64,000 nt of DNA, taken from the NCBI RefSeq assembly GCF_004116265.1, contig NZ_QOUX01000046.1, positions 496,001 to 560,000 on the forward strand. Reading direction: 5' to 3'. This document shows, piece by piece, positions 17,323 through 25,809 of this stretch. The stretch's first letter is position 1, and each line of letters starts with the position of its first letter. The position numbers and the translations under genes were made by a program. The notes under the pieces are model-generated. The model worked only from the letters and a program-made list of their open reading frames with translations, searched no databases and was not told the DNA's origin. Source of the DNA: Anaerobacillus alkaliphilus (GTDB lineage Bacteria; Bacillota; Bacilli; Bacillales; Anaerobacillaceae).

Positions 17323-17369
17323 AAAAGAAGGAATAGAAACGTATATACATACGTTCTTTCCCTTCTTTT
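17323..17369 (-). terminator. Terminator of galU
   Basis: Imperfect long stem: AAAAGAAGG (17323-17331) with CCTTCTTTT (17361-17369), and an inner AGAAACGTAT/ATACGTTCT stem. It lies just past the galU stop on the minus strand. Confidence 0.7.
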
Positions 17370-17387
17370 CTATCTATATTATAGAAT

Positions 17388-18191
17388 TTACAAAATTTTG
17401 AGGAGAGTAAGATAGTCCTTTGCAGAACCAATATCATAACGTTTGCCTTGTATATTTATTCCAAAACATTCTTCTTCTACTAAGAGAGCCTTTATCGCAT
17501 CTGTTAACTGAATTTCTCCTCCAACACCTTTTTCTACTTTGTCTAAGTAAGTAAAAATTGAAGGGTTAAATATATAGCGACCAGTCACAGCTAAATTAGA
17601 AGGTGGCGAGCTTTTAGGTTTCTCAACGATGTCTAAAATCTTATAGTGAAGGTCACTAATTTTTTCTTCTTTAACAACTCCGTAGTTTTTCAAGTACTCA
17701 GGTAAGACTTCTTGTAAACCAATTATCGAAGAGTTGGACTCTTGGTAAGCATCCACTAGTTGTTCAAGTGCTCCAGCATTTGAACATAGAAAGATATCGT
17801 CTGGAAGTAACACTGCAAAAGGTTCATTACCCACAAAACGCTTTCCTAAGGCTACAGCATCCCCTAATCCCTCAGAGTACGGTTGGCGTACAAATTGAAT
17901 ATGAACATTTGGGAACGGTACTTCTTCGATTAAGTGCTGTTTATTGTTTTTCTCTAGAAAGGTTTCCAATTCAAGGGATCTATCAAAATAATCTAAAATC
18001 ATATTCTTATTTCGAGATACAACAATTAATATTTCTTCAATCCCAGCCCGAGCGGCCTCTTCAACAATATAATGAATAGCAGGTCTACCATTAATCGGAA
18101 ACATTTCTTTGGGTATTACTTTTGTTATTGGCAAATTCCTGGTACCATAACCTGCTGCTGGAATAATTGCCTTTCTAATTTTCTTCATCAT
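17388..18191 (-). CDS. galU: UTP-glucose-1-phosphate uridylyltransferase (short, YtdA-like)
   Basis: Makes UDP-glucose from UTP and glucose-1-phosphate. 267 residues with the nucleotide signature IPAAGYGTRNLPITKVIPKE near residue 9 and VEKP, GGEIQLTDAI and KRYDIGSAKDYL later. It lacks about 25 C-terminal residues of GtaB/GalU, matching the shorter YtdA type associated with spore-surface sugars. The ATG at 18191 fits GGTGG spacing. An apparent 62-codon upstream extension has no family similarity and is rejected. Divergent from a run of glycosyltransferases that would use the product. Confidence 0.92.
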   Translation of the reverse strand: MMKKIRKAIIPAAGYGTRNLPITKVIPKEMFPINGRPAIHYIVEEAARAGIEEILIVVSRNKNMILDYFDRSLELETFLEKNNKQHLIEEVPFPNVHIQFVRQPYSEGLGDAVALGKRFVGNEPFAVLLPDDIFLCSNAGALEQLVDAYQESNSSIIGLQEVLPEYLKNYGVVKEEKISDLHYKILDIVEKPKSSPPSNLAVTGRYIFNPSIFTYLDKVEKGVGGEIQLTDAIKALLVEEECFGINIQGKRYDIGSAKDYLTLLKIL

Positions 18192-18396
18192 TTGCATTCC
18201 ACCCCCTTTATCACAACCACTATATAAATTATTCGTTTCTGAAGTTGCCTGTAACTTGTCCAATATAAATTGGACTTTGTGTATATCAATTTTCAAAGGT
18301 AATTTTACTAGACAAATCTTTCTATTAGACAAAGATACTGTCAATACCTTACTAAATCTCATAAGATGTAAAAACAATTAGTAAGGAGTGAATTCT

Positions 18397-19194
18397 TTGA
18401 ATATTGTAAGTACTAGCAACGATCAGTATTCTCAGCATTTAGGAGTAATGCTACAGTCTTTGTTTGAGAACACAATCAATAAAGAACAACTTAACATATT
18501 TATCATTGATGGAGGAATTTCAGAGAAAAATAAAAAGAGACTCAATATGGTTGCAAACAAGTATTCAAAGGAAATTACATTTCTAAGACCAAACCTAGAA
18601 ATTACTAAAGATCTTCCAGAAAATTCAACAATTGGCTATATTACAAATGAAACGTACTATAGAATTATCTTACCTAAACTATTAGGTAAACGTACTAAGA
18701 AAGTTTTATATATTGACTGCGATGTTATCATTACTGGTGATATTGGTGAATTATGGAATACTGATCTTAAGCAACATGTTGTTGCAGCTGTGGATGAGTC
18801 CTGTTCATATAATACACGGAGAAAAAGAAGGTTAAAAAAAGAACTCGGGTTGAGTAAAAAGTCTCCTTACTTTAATGCTGGAGTTTTGTTGTTGAATTTT
18901 AAAAAATGGAGAAAAGAAAAAGTATCAGAACAACTTATTAACTATTTAAGTGATCATCCCAACTTAACCTTAATGGATCAAGATGCATTAAATGTTGTTC
19001 TAAATAAAGAGTGGTTGCAACTTGACTACAAATGGAATTATACACCCACCCATTGGGATGCCTCCATTGAGGTAAAACCTGTAATTATCCATTTTGCAGG
19101 ATGGAAGAAACCTTGGAATTCTGAAGTTCGTTATAAAGATGAATACTTTAAGTACTTGCAAACATCTTTATGGAATGAGAGTGAAAATCTATGA
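18397..19194 (+). CDS. Family 8 glycosyltransferase
   Basis: 265 residues. The GT8 signature is visible: the N-terminal NIVSTSNDQYSQHLGVMLQS, the metal-binding DxD in YIDCDV (near 108), the FNAGVLLLN block, and the C-terminal HFAGWKKPW. It transfers a sugar from a nucleotide donor with retention, and the acceptor is unknown. It starts at TTG 18397, eight bases after TAAGGAG. A GTG at 18388 lies in the ribosome binding site. Its stop overlaps the start of the next glycosyltransferase (ATGA). A paralogue lies at 22120-22923. Confidence 0.9.
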   Translation: MNIVSTSNDQYSQHLGVMLQSLFENTINKEQLNIFIIDGGISEKNKKRLNMVANKYSKEITFLRPNLEITKDLPENSTIGYITNETYYRIILPKLLGKRTKKVLYIDCDVIITGDIGELWNTDLKQHVVAAVDESCSYNTRRKRRLKKELGLSKKSPYFNAGVLLLNFKKWRKEKVSEQLINYLSDHPNLTLMDQDALNVVLNKEWLQLDYKWNYTPTHWDASIEVKPVIIHFAGWKKPWNSEVRYKDEYFKYLQTSLWNESENL

Positions 19195-20066
19195 AACCCA
19201 AAGTTTCGGTAATAGTACCCGTATACAACACGGAAAAATATTTAGAAAAATGTATAGAGTCGTTGGTAAACCAAACCTTAGAAAATATCGAGATCATTAT
19301 CATCAATGACGGTTCTACTGATAATTCTCAACGTATCATAGATCGGTTACAGGAGAAATATCCGTCTAAAATAATTACGCTATATACCGAAAACAAAGGA
19401 CCTGGTAATGCCAGAAATTACGGGATAAAAATGGCAAGAGCCCGTTATGTAGGCTTTGCTGATTCTGACGATTTCGTCGATCAGGAGATGTTTAAGAAAT
19501 TATATAAACTGGCTAAACAAGGACATGACTTCATAATGTGTGATTATGTCGAGATTAAAAATACTCGAAAGAAGGTTTATAAGGGCTTCCGTGGGAAGCA
19601 ATTGGATCAAAAGCAAGCGGTTATGCACATTACAAAAGCTGCATTTTCTTGGAATAAGTTAATAAAAAAAAGCTTGTTTAAATCAACCCTCTATCCAGAC
19701 GGTTGGTATGAAGATCTCGCAACAATTCCCTTATTATTAACAAATGCAAAGTCTCCAGCTTATCTCAATAAGCCTCTCTATTACTATAATATCCGTAGTG
19801 GTTCTATTACGAAAAGTAACGATCTAAAAACGTTAGGCGTTATACAAGCTTGGAAGAGACTACTTACAGAGGGAAATCCACGTTATCAACAAGAGTTAGA
19901 ATATGCAGTAGCTAAAAACATTTATTCTTTTCTAAAGTTTAAACCTGAATTTACCGAACAGTTTATGGATTTTGCTAAGAAACATAAAGACATCCTTTTA
20001 AAAAACACCTATTACAAAGAAGCGATCAAACGAGGAAAACTAAGAAATTTATTTACTAGTGACTGA
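19191..20066 (+). CDS. Family 2 glycosyltransferase
   Basis: 291 residues with the classic GT2 (GT-A) start KVSVIVPVYNTEKYLEKCI, the nucleotide site NDGSTDNS near 40 and the metal DSDD motif near 95. The start ATG overlaps the previous stop, so translation is coupled to the GT8. The C-terminal part is helical without membrane segments, unlike polymerising synthases. Donor and acceptor unknown. Likely part of a surface-glycan pathway with the adjacent GalU. Confidence 0.92.
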   Translation: MKPKVSVIVPVYNTEKYLEKCIESLVNQTLENIEIIIINDGSTDNSQRIIDRLQEKYPSKIITLYTENKGPGNARNYGIKMARARYVGFADSDDFVDQEMFKKLYKLAKQGHDFIMCDYVEIKNTRKKVYKGFRGKQLDQKQAVMHITKAAFSWNKLIKKSLFKSTLYPDGWYEDLATIPLLLTNAKSPAYLNKPLYYYNIRSGSITKSNDLKTLGVIQAWKRLLTEGNPRYQQELEYAVAKNIYSFLKFKPEFTEQFMDFAKKHKDILLKNTYYKEAIKRGKLRNLFTSD

Positions 20067-20131
20067 TTTTTCTCCCACCTCCTTGGGTGTCCGAATATCA
20101 AAGCTCGTTAAAACAGAAGCTGGAGGTAAAC

Positions 20132-20923
20132 ATGAAGGATACAACAAAAAGGAAGATTTGCTTTGCTGTACTTGTCCATGAAAATAAAGAACTCATCAAA
20201 CAATTGATCTTAAACATTAATCATTATTGCCCTAACAGTTATGTAGTACTATATAACGGTGGTAAAAACTCAAATCTTTGCACTGATCTCAATGTCCCCG
20301 TTTGCCCAACTAGTAAACAATTGAAGTATGGGAACCTTGCCATGTATTTTGTTGAAACAATGGAATGGCTTGAAGAAATAGAACTTGAATATGATTATTT
20401 TATAAATATAGACTCAGATGCCTTATTTTTTCGTAAAGGTTTTGAGGAATTTATAGAAGAGCAAATGCAGGATGCTGATTATATGGCAGTTAAGTTAAGG
20501 ATTCCTGATAAAAATTGGACTTGTGGAAAATCATTCATTAAAGAAAAGGATACATGGAAACCGTTTTTTTCCGTAAGTTCTTTTTTGGGAGTATTTAATG
20601 TTGGTCAAGTCATGAGCAAGGCGCTTGTTAAAGAGTTCGTAAACTATGAAAAAAAAGTAGAACTTAAAACCGCACTTACAGAAACAACTGTCTTTGGGAT
20701 TGAAGAAATAGTTTTTGTAAACTTAGCAAATGAACTAGGATTTAAATTAAAAAATTATCCAGAAGAAGTAGGGCAAAGGTTAATTCGTTTTCGCCCATAT
20801 TTTACTAAGAGTGAATTAATTGAGTGTATCCAATTAAATGAAGGGTGGTTAGTCCATCCAGTTAAGCGTAAATTAAATGACCCAGCAAGAAATTATATAT
20901 ATGATTTACAGTATGGAGAATAA
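20132..20923 (+). CDS. Glycosyltransferase-like protein
   Basis: 263 residues. It begins KRKICFAVLVHENKELI, as in core-2/I-branching-like and related GT-A enzymes, with a metal-type motif DSDALFF near 105 and a C-terminal EGWLVHPVKR block. No membrane segment. The ATG at 20132 follows GGAGG. The frame stays open 45 bases upstream but without a binding site. Third gene in the run, 65 bases after the GT2. Assignment to a sugar transferase is probable from motif and context, not certain. Confidence 0.7.
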   Translation: MKDTTKRKICFAVLVHENKELIKQLILNINHYCPNSYVVLYNGGKNSNLCTDLNVPVCPTSKQLKYGNLAMYFVETMEWLEEIELEYDYFINIDSDALFFRKGFEEFIEEQMQDADYMAVKLRIPDKNWTCGKSFIKEKDTWKPFFSVSSFLGVFNVGQVMSKALVKEFVNYEKKVELKTALTETTVFGIEEIVFVNLANELGFKLKNYPEEVGQRLIRFRPYFTKSELIECIQLNEGWLVHPVKRKLNDPARNYIYDLQYGE

Positions 20924-20996
20924 CAAACAGTGCAAAATACTAAATCAAAAAATACTAGTCAAACGTTTACCTTCTAAAACTTCAATAACATAGAGT

Positions 20997-21043
20997 AAAA
21001 AGGATGTCTCTAACGGTCTTTACCTTGATGACATCCCCTTTTT
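20997..21043. terminator. Bidirectional terminator
   Basis: AAAAAGGATGTC (20997-21008) pairs with GACATCC plus CTTTTTT (21030-21043). It separates the plus-strand sugar genes from the convergent CotS-like gene. Confidence 0.8.
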
Positions 21044-22021
21044 TCAACTCCCTAATAGCCCCTTATTAAGCAAACGATTAATTAGTTCTTCATTTACATG
21101 TAAGATCCTATTTAATTTGTCTTCAGATTTATTGTTTGTTGCAAACAGGATATTAAACAAGGCAACTTTAGCAATAACGATTGGTAAAATTGCTTTTTCT
21201 ATGTCTATTAATTCTCCATAAGACCTTAAAAACAATCGTGTTTGCTTTAAATTTCCACCTATTACACGTTTGTTAAGATAATAGAGTACATAGGCAATGT
21301 CATATATTCGTTCACCTTGTTGAAAATAGTCGTAATCAAGAATAGCTGCTACTGAACCGTTAGCTTTATAAACCATATTCCAAGGGTGCCAGTCGTCATG
21401 GATGATTGTTTTAGGTAAGTCTTTCGGATTTATTCTTTCCCATTGTTTTTCAATAGATGAATACAGAGATACAATTTTAGAAACTGTCTTGCTAGGTAAA
21501 GCATTATTACCTATGGTTAATGTTTGAATTTTGTTAGTAAGATTTCTTAAATTCGGATAAATAAATACATCTGGTAAAGGTCCTTGTTCAAATGAAGCTA
21601 ATGTTTGGTGAAATTTACTTAGCATCTTTGCATTTGCTTCGATTTGCTGTTTTAAGAACATAAATTTATGTCCTGCAACATAAGGATACACTTGAATAAA
21701 TTTACCACCCTTTTTTGAATAGTAATCATTTCCCTGCGTTTTTATTGAACGAAGAACTGGTACCCCCACATTTTTTAGAGCTCGTAAAACATTTTCAAGA
21801 TAAACGATTCGTTCCTTAGTAGTGTAGATTGATAAAGATCGAATAACATATTTTCCTTTTGCTGTTTGTACGAAGATAATCCCATTAATATTGCCATTAT
21901 TAGGAGATCCAACTACTTTTATTAAGCGCCCTATTTGATGTTCCTCACAAATCATTTCAATATCTTTCCTTAAGATCCTATTGCCATTAGAATCAGTGTA
22001 CACATTTTCATTTGGCATCAT
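21044..22021 (-). CDS. CotS-like kinase-fold (APH family) protein
   Basis: 325 residues with the aminoglycoside/choline phosphotransferase fold. The catalytic loop IHDDWHPWN is near 212 and the metal motif ILDYDYF near 230, so it may be active. The same family includes the spore coat proteins CotS, CotI and YsxE, which sit in B. subtilis with glycosyltransferases and a YtdA-type nucleotidyltransferase. The context here is similar. Start ATG 22021 is uncertain (a second ATG follows, and the binding site is weak). Substrate unknown. A spore-surface role is inference. Confidence 0.75.
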   Translation of the reverse strand: MMPNENVYTDSNGNRILRKDIEMICEEHQIGRLIKVVGSPNNGNINGIIFVQTAKGKYVIRSLSIYTTKERIVYLENVLRALKNVGVPVLRSIKTQGNDYYSKKGGKFIQVYPYVAGHKFMFLKQQIEANAKMLSKFHQTLASFEQGPLPDVFIYPNLRNLTNKIQTLTIGNNALPSKTVSKIVSLYSSIEKQWERINPKDLPKTIIHDDWHPWNMVYKANGSVAAILDYDYFQQGERIYDIAYVLYYLNKRVIGGNLKQTRLFLRSYGELIDIEKAILPIVIAKVALFNILFATNNKSEDKLNRILHVNEELINRLLNKGLLGS

Positions 22022-22119
22022 TTATCGCCTACTTTCCATTAGCTAGCCTTATACCATGTGAGAGTTTCTAAGATTAACATCGGCTTTTAAATTACGATCC
22101 ATTCTCCTATTAAGTTTGG

Positions 22120-22923
22120 TTACTCCTGAATAGGTTTCTTCCACATGGATTTTTTAAGGTAGTTTAAATACTCTTTATAAAAAGGGTTATCAGTGTCCCA
22201 AGGTTTATCAGGTCCTGTAAAGTGAAGGATTGCAGCTTTATAAAGAGGAAGCCTTTTAGAATGGGCTTTTGTAAAATTCCATTTATCACCCAAACGAAGC
22301 CAACGATTGTGAAGAACTGCGTTTAAAGCATCCTGATCTAGTAAATTCAATTTATTAGGATTAGCCTCAATAAATTGAATTACTTCAGTAGAAATTCTTT
22401 TCTCTCTCCATCTTTTTAAATTCATAAACAATAAACCTGAATTAAAATAATATGCACTAGTAGGTAAGGATAGCCTGTTAATACGTTTATCTCTTTTCCT
22501 TTCTGAAAGGACTCTTGATTCATCTACTGCAGCTAGATCATAACCCTCTATTGAAATTTCCCATAACTTTGAAATATCATCTCTAACTATCATATCGCAA
22601 TCTAGATATAACGCTCTGGAAATATCTTTACTTAGCACCTCAGGAATCAAAATACGGTAATAAGCCTCATGGCTAATATAGTTTTGTCCCCCCCTGCTTA
22701 ACGGAAAGTTCTCAAACAATTGAACATTCATTTTAATAAACGTTACTGAGCCATTATACTTTTTGATTGCTCTTTCTAATTTCGCTTTAGTAACTTCAAT
22801 AAGGTCGCCATAAAGTATAAAGATGTGTACAAAACTGTCATGTTTTCTATTCTTCAAAAGTGAGGTTAGCATCACTGCTAATGGTTCAGCATAGTTTTCG
22901 TTTGTTGCCGAGACAATGTACAA
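22120..22923 (-). CDS. Family 8 glycosyltransferase, paralogue
   Basis: 267 residues, closely related in layout to the GT8 at 18397-19194: YIVSATNENYAEPLAVMLTS at the start, DxD in YLDCDM, FNSGLLFMNLKRW, DQDALNAVLHNRW, and HFTGPDKPW at the end. It starts at TTG 22923, seven bases after AAGGAG. It lies 98 bases upstream of the CotS-like gene on the same strand, so the two may be cotranscribed. Acceptor unknown. Confidence 0.88.
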   Translation of the reverse strand: MYIVSATNENYAEPLAVMLTSLLKNRKHDSFVHIFILYGDLIEVTKAKLERAIKKYNGSVTFIKMNVQLFENFPLSRGGQNYISHEAYYRILIPEVLSKDISRALYLDCDMIVRDDISKLWEISIEGYDLAAVDESRVLSERKRDKRINRLSLPTSAYYFNSGLLFMNLKRWREKRISTEVIQFIEANPNKLNLLDQDALNAVLHNRWLRLGDKWNFTKAHSKRLPLYKAAILHFTGPDKPWDTDNPFYKEYLNYLKKSMWKKPIQE

Positions 22924-23115
22924 GTTACCACTCCTTCTGTCGGTCGTTCTTTTACTATATGTTTAAGAGCCTTGTCTGGATTGTATATATGTCTAACTAT
23001 TATCGTTGCCATGATCTACTCTCTAGTGACTAGGGAAAAACCCCTCATTTTTACACACCTTCCATAAAGTACAAACATAAGTTGTAGTAGACATGTGAAA
23101 GGTGGTGTTGTAATC

Positions 23116-23253
23116 GTGTACGGTGTTCCAGCAACAGGAGGCGTAGCAGCCTTCCCTGGAATCGGCTTTGGCTTTGGTATCGCCATTGTAGTGATTGTCG
23201 TCATTTTATTATTTCTATTTGGGCTCATTTGGTTTTTAGGAACAGTGTTATAG
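23116..23253 (+). CDS. Tiny membrane protein, YjcZ-like
   Basis: 45 residues: a short Gly/Ala/Pro-rich N-terminus (YGVPATGGVAAFPGIGFGFG) and one long hydrophobic helix (about 21-45). It resembles the tiny sporulation transmembrane proteins of the YjcZ type. It starts at GTG 23116, after AAAGGTGGTG. A CATAAAGTA element (23063-23071) resembles a mother-cell -10 but has no good -35. Too short for most gene callers. Confidence 0.6.
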   Translation: MYGVPATGGVAAFPGIGFGFGIAIVVIVVILLFLFGLIWFLGTVL

Positions 23254-23263
23254 ACAGAAAAAT

Positions 23264-23289
23264 AAGGCTTTCACAAAAGTGAAAGCCTT
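23264..23289 (-). terminator. Terminator between the tiny membrane protein and the STAS gene
   Basis: AAGGCTTTCAC (23264-23274), AAAA loop, GTGAAAGCCTT (23279-23289). The T-rich tail is on the minus strand. Confidence 0.8.
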
Positions 23290-23294
23290 ACTAA

Positions 23295-23642
23295 CTACTT
23301 CTCTTGTAAATAATTTATTGCTTCATCTAAATCAGTAAACAAAGTCACAAACGATTCGAACTTAATAATTTTAAATACTTCAAGAATAGTTGACTGTATC
23401 CCGCCTATCACAATCTCTTTCTCTAGCTTTTTTGCTTTCATAACTGTATCCGCAATACATCCAAGAGCTGCACTGTTCATATAAATTGTCTTGCTTAAAT
23501 CTAACAATAAATAATTACTATTGGAATTTAGCAATTTCTCTAATCCGCCTTTAAATTCATTGACATTCTTAACTGTTATTTCAATACTCGTTAATAAAAC
23601 TTCAATACGATTGTCAATGTTCCTTTGAGAGAATTCTCCCAT
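23295..23642 (-). CDS. STAS-domain protein (anti-sigma factor antagonist type)
   Basis: 115 residues, a single STAS domain. The phosphorylatable-serine region reads YMNSAALGCIAD near residue 60, as in SpoIIAA and RsbV. Such proteins release a sigma factor from an anti-sigma kinase after dephosphorylation. No kinase or sigma gene is adjacent, so the partner is unknown. The ATG at 23642 has GGGTGG eight bases upstream, and a GTG within that site is rejected. The neighbour behind it is a LuxR-type regulator. Confidence 0.85.
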   Translation of the reverse strand: MGEFSQRNIDNRIEVLLTSIEITVKNVNEFKGGLEKLLNSNSNYLLLDLSKTIYMNSAALGCIADTVMKAKKLEKEIVIGGIQSTILEVFKIIKFESFVTLFTDLDEAINYLQEK

Positions 23643-23814
23643 AAGTATTTCCACCCTTTCACATGTACGCCATTATTTTTTATCATTATATTTATTAGGT
23701 AAACTAAAGCTCAACATTGTTTACTATATTTTGACCCTAATAACGAATTATTTCAATTAGCTATTATTCCTATTTATGGAGGCTTAAATAAAAAAACCCG
23801 GAAGATCCGAGTTT

Positions 23815-25557
23815 TTATTCCACGTTCATCGTGTATTTTATCTTGTAAATTAATGCAAACGCTTGAGCACGATCTTGAACGTTTAACTTTTTGAAGATGT
23901 TTGTAATATGGTTTTTCACGGTATGAACACTTATATATAACTTTTCAGCTATTTCTTGATTATTAAAACCTTCTAGCACTAAAAATAATACTTCTTTTTC
24001 ACGATTTGTTAACGCTAGTTGGTCAATAATAGGTTTAATATTTGCAATTTCATCGCTATACATCTGCTCATCAAGCATTTCTACTGAATTTTCGAGATTA
24101 TCAGCATCGCTATAGGATTTAATTCCTATATTAAGATCTAATTTAGTCCTACTAAGTACACCTTGAACAAGATCACGTAAATCTAGTAAAAATTCGAAAT
24201 CATCTATTCCATATTCTTTTTTAACCTTAAAAACGAGCAGTCCTTCTAGGTCTGTATGATACTCCCTGATTGGTAGTCCAATTAAAATTGCGGTAGGTAA
24301 CACCATTTCAAAGTAGAGTTTATCTTTGGGCTGTTCTAATTTAGTCTGATAATTAAGAAAAAAATCTTTCAAATCGTTTGTCTTAACGGCTAAGGCTCTA
24401 GTAATTACGTTCAGTTTGCCTTCTAATTGATAGACAACACCAATATCATCTGAATGAGCATATTCTCTTATAATATCTAGCACGTGTAATATTGCCTCTA
24501 AACTAGACTTACCTTGCTTAACGATGACTTCTAACAGCTCTTTTAGCATTAGTAGTTGCTTATTTAAAACGTCCACCCTACTATTTCTACTAGAGATATA
24601 AAGCTTCTTGGATAAACGATTAGCCAAAAGAGAGCCGTGATGAATATAGTGATCTAATGTCCTCGTACGCTTATTTAAACCAATAAAAATAAGTCCAAAA
24701 TTATTAGACTGGTATACTATAGGTATACATATTAATTGTAGTATATCTACTCCACGTTTTTTGAAAAATAGGTTTCTAGGATCTTTTGTTATGTCCTTCC
24801 AGTATTTACTTTCATTTAATGTGACAGCTTGCCCTAAAAAGCTCTCACCAATAAAAAAAGTTACCCCGTTTAGTCTTTCGGCATTTTGACCTTTAGAAAA
24901 AATAATCTCATATTTTTCATTGTTCATTGGTTTAGCAAAACCAAATAGGTCAAACCCCAACTGAAATTGGTTTTCAGCCACTCTTTTGTTAAAAATATAG
25001 TAGACTTCATCAAGAATTTCCGGGAGATGCCCTTCACTAATTGAAGGACATTGATCAATTTGATTATTAATTTGAAACAATTTCGCTTCTAATTCATTCC
25101 TATATTGTAATAACAAAATCTCATTAGATACGACTGCAAAATGGTGTAATTGTTTTAAAACTTGTTTTAGTAAACATTCATCAACAACTTTAACCTCTTT
25201 TAATTCTTCCATCTCCACAGAGTTTTCAAGTATCAACTTCTTAGTATCCGCACAATCTACAAACGGGCCACAAAAAATATAGTACTTATTTGACAATCCG
25301 CTGAGCTCCATTGGCGTAATAATAAACCTCATACCAACATAGATAGAGGTAGTCCCCTCAAAAATAATAGAATCCTCAATATGTAAATAAGGATTTAAAA
25401 TACTGCGAATGTCTTCTGAGGATTTAGCTCTCTCAGCCATTATCTTTATCGAAAGTGGGGTGGTATACGAAGGGTTTGTAACAAGGTTTCCTAAGCTATC
25501 AGTAATAATTACCGATAGTCCTAACAATTGTGAATAATCATCTTGTAAGTCTTGCAA
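23815..25557 (-). CDS. PocR/GAF sensor with LuxR-type HTH; 5' end probably frame-shifted
   Basis: Transcription regulator of 580 residues as drawn. An N-terminal PocR-like ligand domain (1-150, with PSYTTPLS and a CGPFVDCAD stretch), a GAF-like domain (about 190-320), a second sensor-like region and a C-terminal LuxR HTH ([25 protein letters not shown]). The only in-frame start is TTG 25557, which has no ribosome binding site. In the +1-shifted frame, ATG 25579 has AGGAGGG nine bases upstream and reads MNKFP then stop TAG at 25562-25564. A +1 shift at CCC-TAG would give [16 protein letters not shown], a natural PocR start. Either a frameshift mutation, a sequence error or programmed shifting. 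Downstream of glcB. Confidence 0.85.
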   Translation of the reverse strand: MQDLQDDYSQLLGLSVIITDSLGNLVTNPSYTTPLSIKIMAERAKSSEDIRSILNPYLHIEDSIIFEGTTSIYVGMRFIITPMELSGLSNKYYIFCGPFVDCADTKKLILENSVEMEELKEVKVVDECLLKQVLKQLHHFAVVSNEILLLQYRNELEAKLFQINNQIDQCPSISEGHLPEILDEVYYIFNKRVAENQFQLGFDLFGFAKPMNNEKYEIIFSKGQNAERLNGVTFFIGESFLGQAVTLNESKYWKDITKDPRNLFFKKRGVDILQLICIPIVYQSNNFGLIFIGLNKRTRTLDHYIHHGSLLANRLSKKLYISSRNSRVDVLNKQLLMLKELLEVIVKQGKSSLEAILHVLDIIREYAHSDDIGVVYQLEGKLNVITRALAVKTNDLKDFFLNYQTKLEQPKDKLYFEMVLPTAILIGLPIREYHTDLEGLLVFKVKKEYGIDDFEFLLDLRDLVQGVLSRTKLDLNIGIKSYSDADNLENSVEMLDEQMYSDEIANIKPIIDQLALTNREKEVLFLVLEGFNNQEIAEKLYISVHTVKNHITNIFKKLNVQDRAQAFALIYKIKYTMNVE

Positions 25558-25561
25558 TAAG

Positions 25562-25585
25562 CTAGGGAAATTTATTCATACTCAT
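25562..25585 (-). other. Candidate +1 frameshift site at the start of the PocR-LuxR gene
   Basis: ATG candidates at 25585 and 25579 follow the strong site AGGAGGG (25588-25594). The reading frame stops at TAG (25562-25564) right after CCC. Shifting by one base enters the regulator frame. Confidence 0.5.
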
Positions 25586-25638
25586 GTCCCTCCTAGTACT
25601 GTTGATTTAAATTCTAGAGAATAATAATTAAAATAGCA

Positions 25639-25809
25639 ATGGTTGAAAAAGGTAATATTGAATACTCTCTAGAGCCAGAAGGTCATGACACATTTAAGGA
25701 TTATCTCCAATTTTTACGAAAAAAGCTGAAACACCTTCCTTCTTTGGAAAATGCTTCAGCTACAATTCTACTTACTCACGCTTACTTCTTGTTTCCTTTT
25801 TGCTTCTAA
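25639..25809 (+). pseudogene. Remnant of a winged-helix transcription regulator (C-terminal part only)
   Basis: Reading from ATG 25639, the first 30 residues (VEKGNIEYSLEPEGHDTF, then KDYLQFLRKKL) look like the wing and last helix of MarR/HTH-34-type regulators, where an x-YSLTxEG motif is common. There is no ribosome binding site, the upstream helix-turn-helix is absent, and the frame runs into the glcB terminator and coding end. A gene fragment is the simplest reading. Chance resemblance remains possible. Confidence 0.35.
25719..25761 (-). terminator. Terminator of glcB
   Basis: AGCTGAAACA (25724-25733) pairs with TGCTTCAGCT (25752-25761) with one mismatch. Six T follow on the minus strand. 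Confidence 0.7.

Noticed and set aside
23016-23228. Minus-strand frame over the tiny YjcZ-like gene
   Set aside because: The plus strand gives a Gly-rich leader plus one membrane helix with a ribosome binding site.
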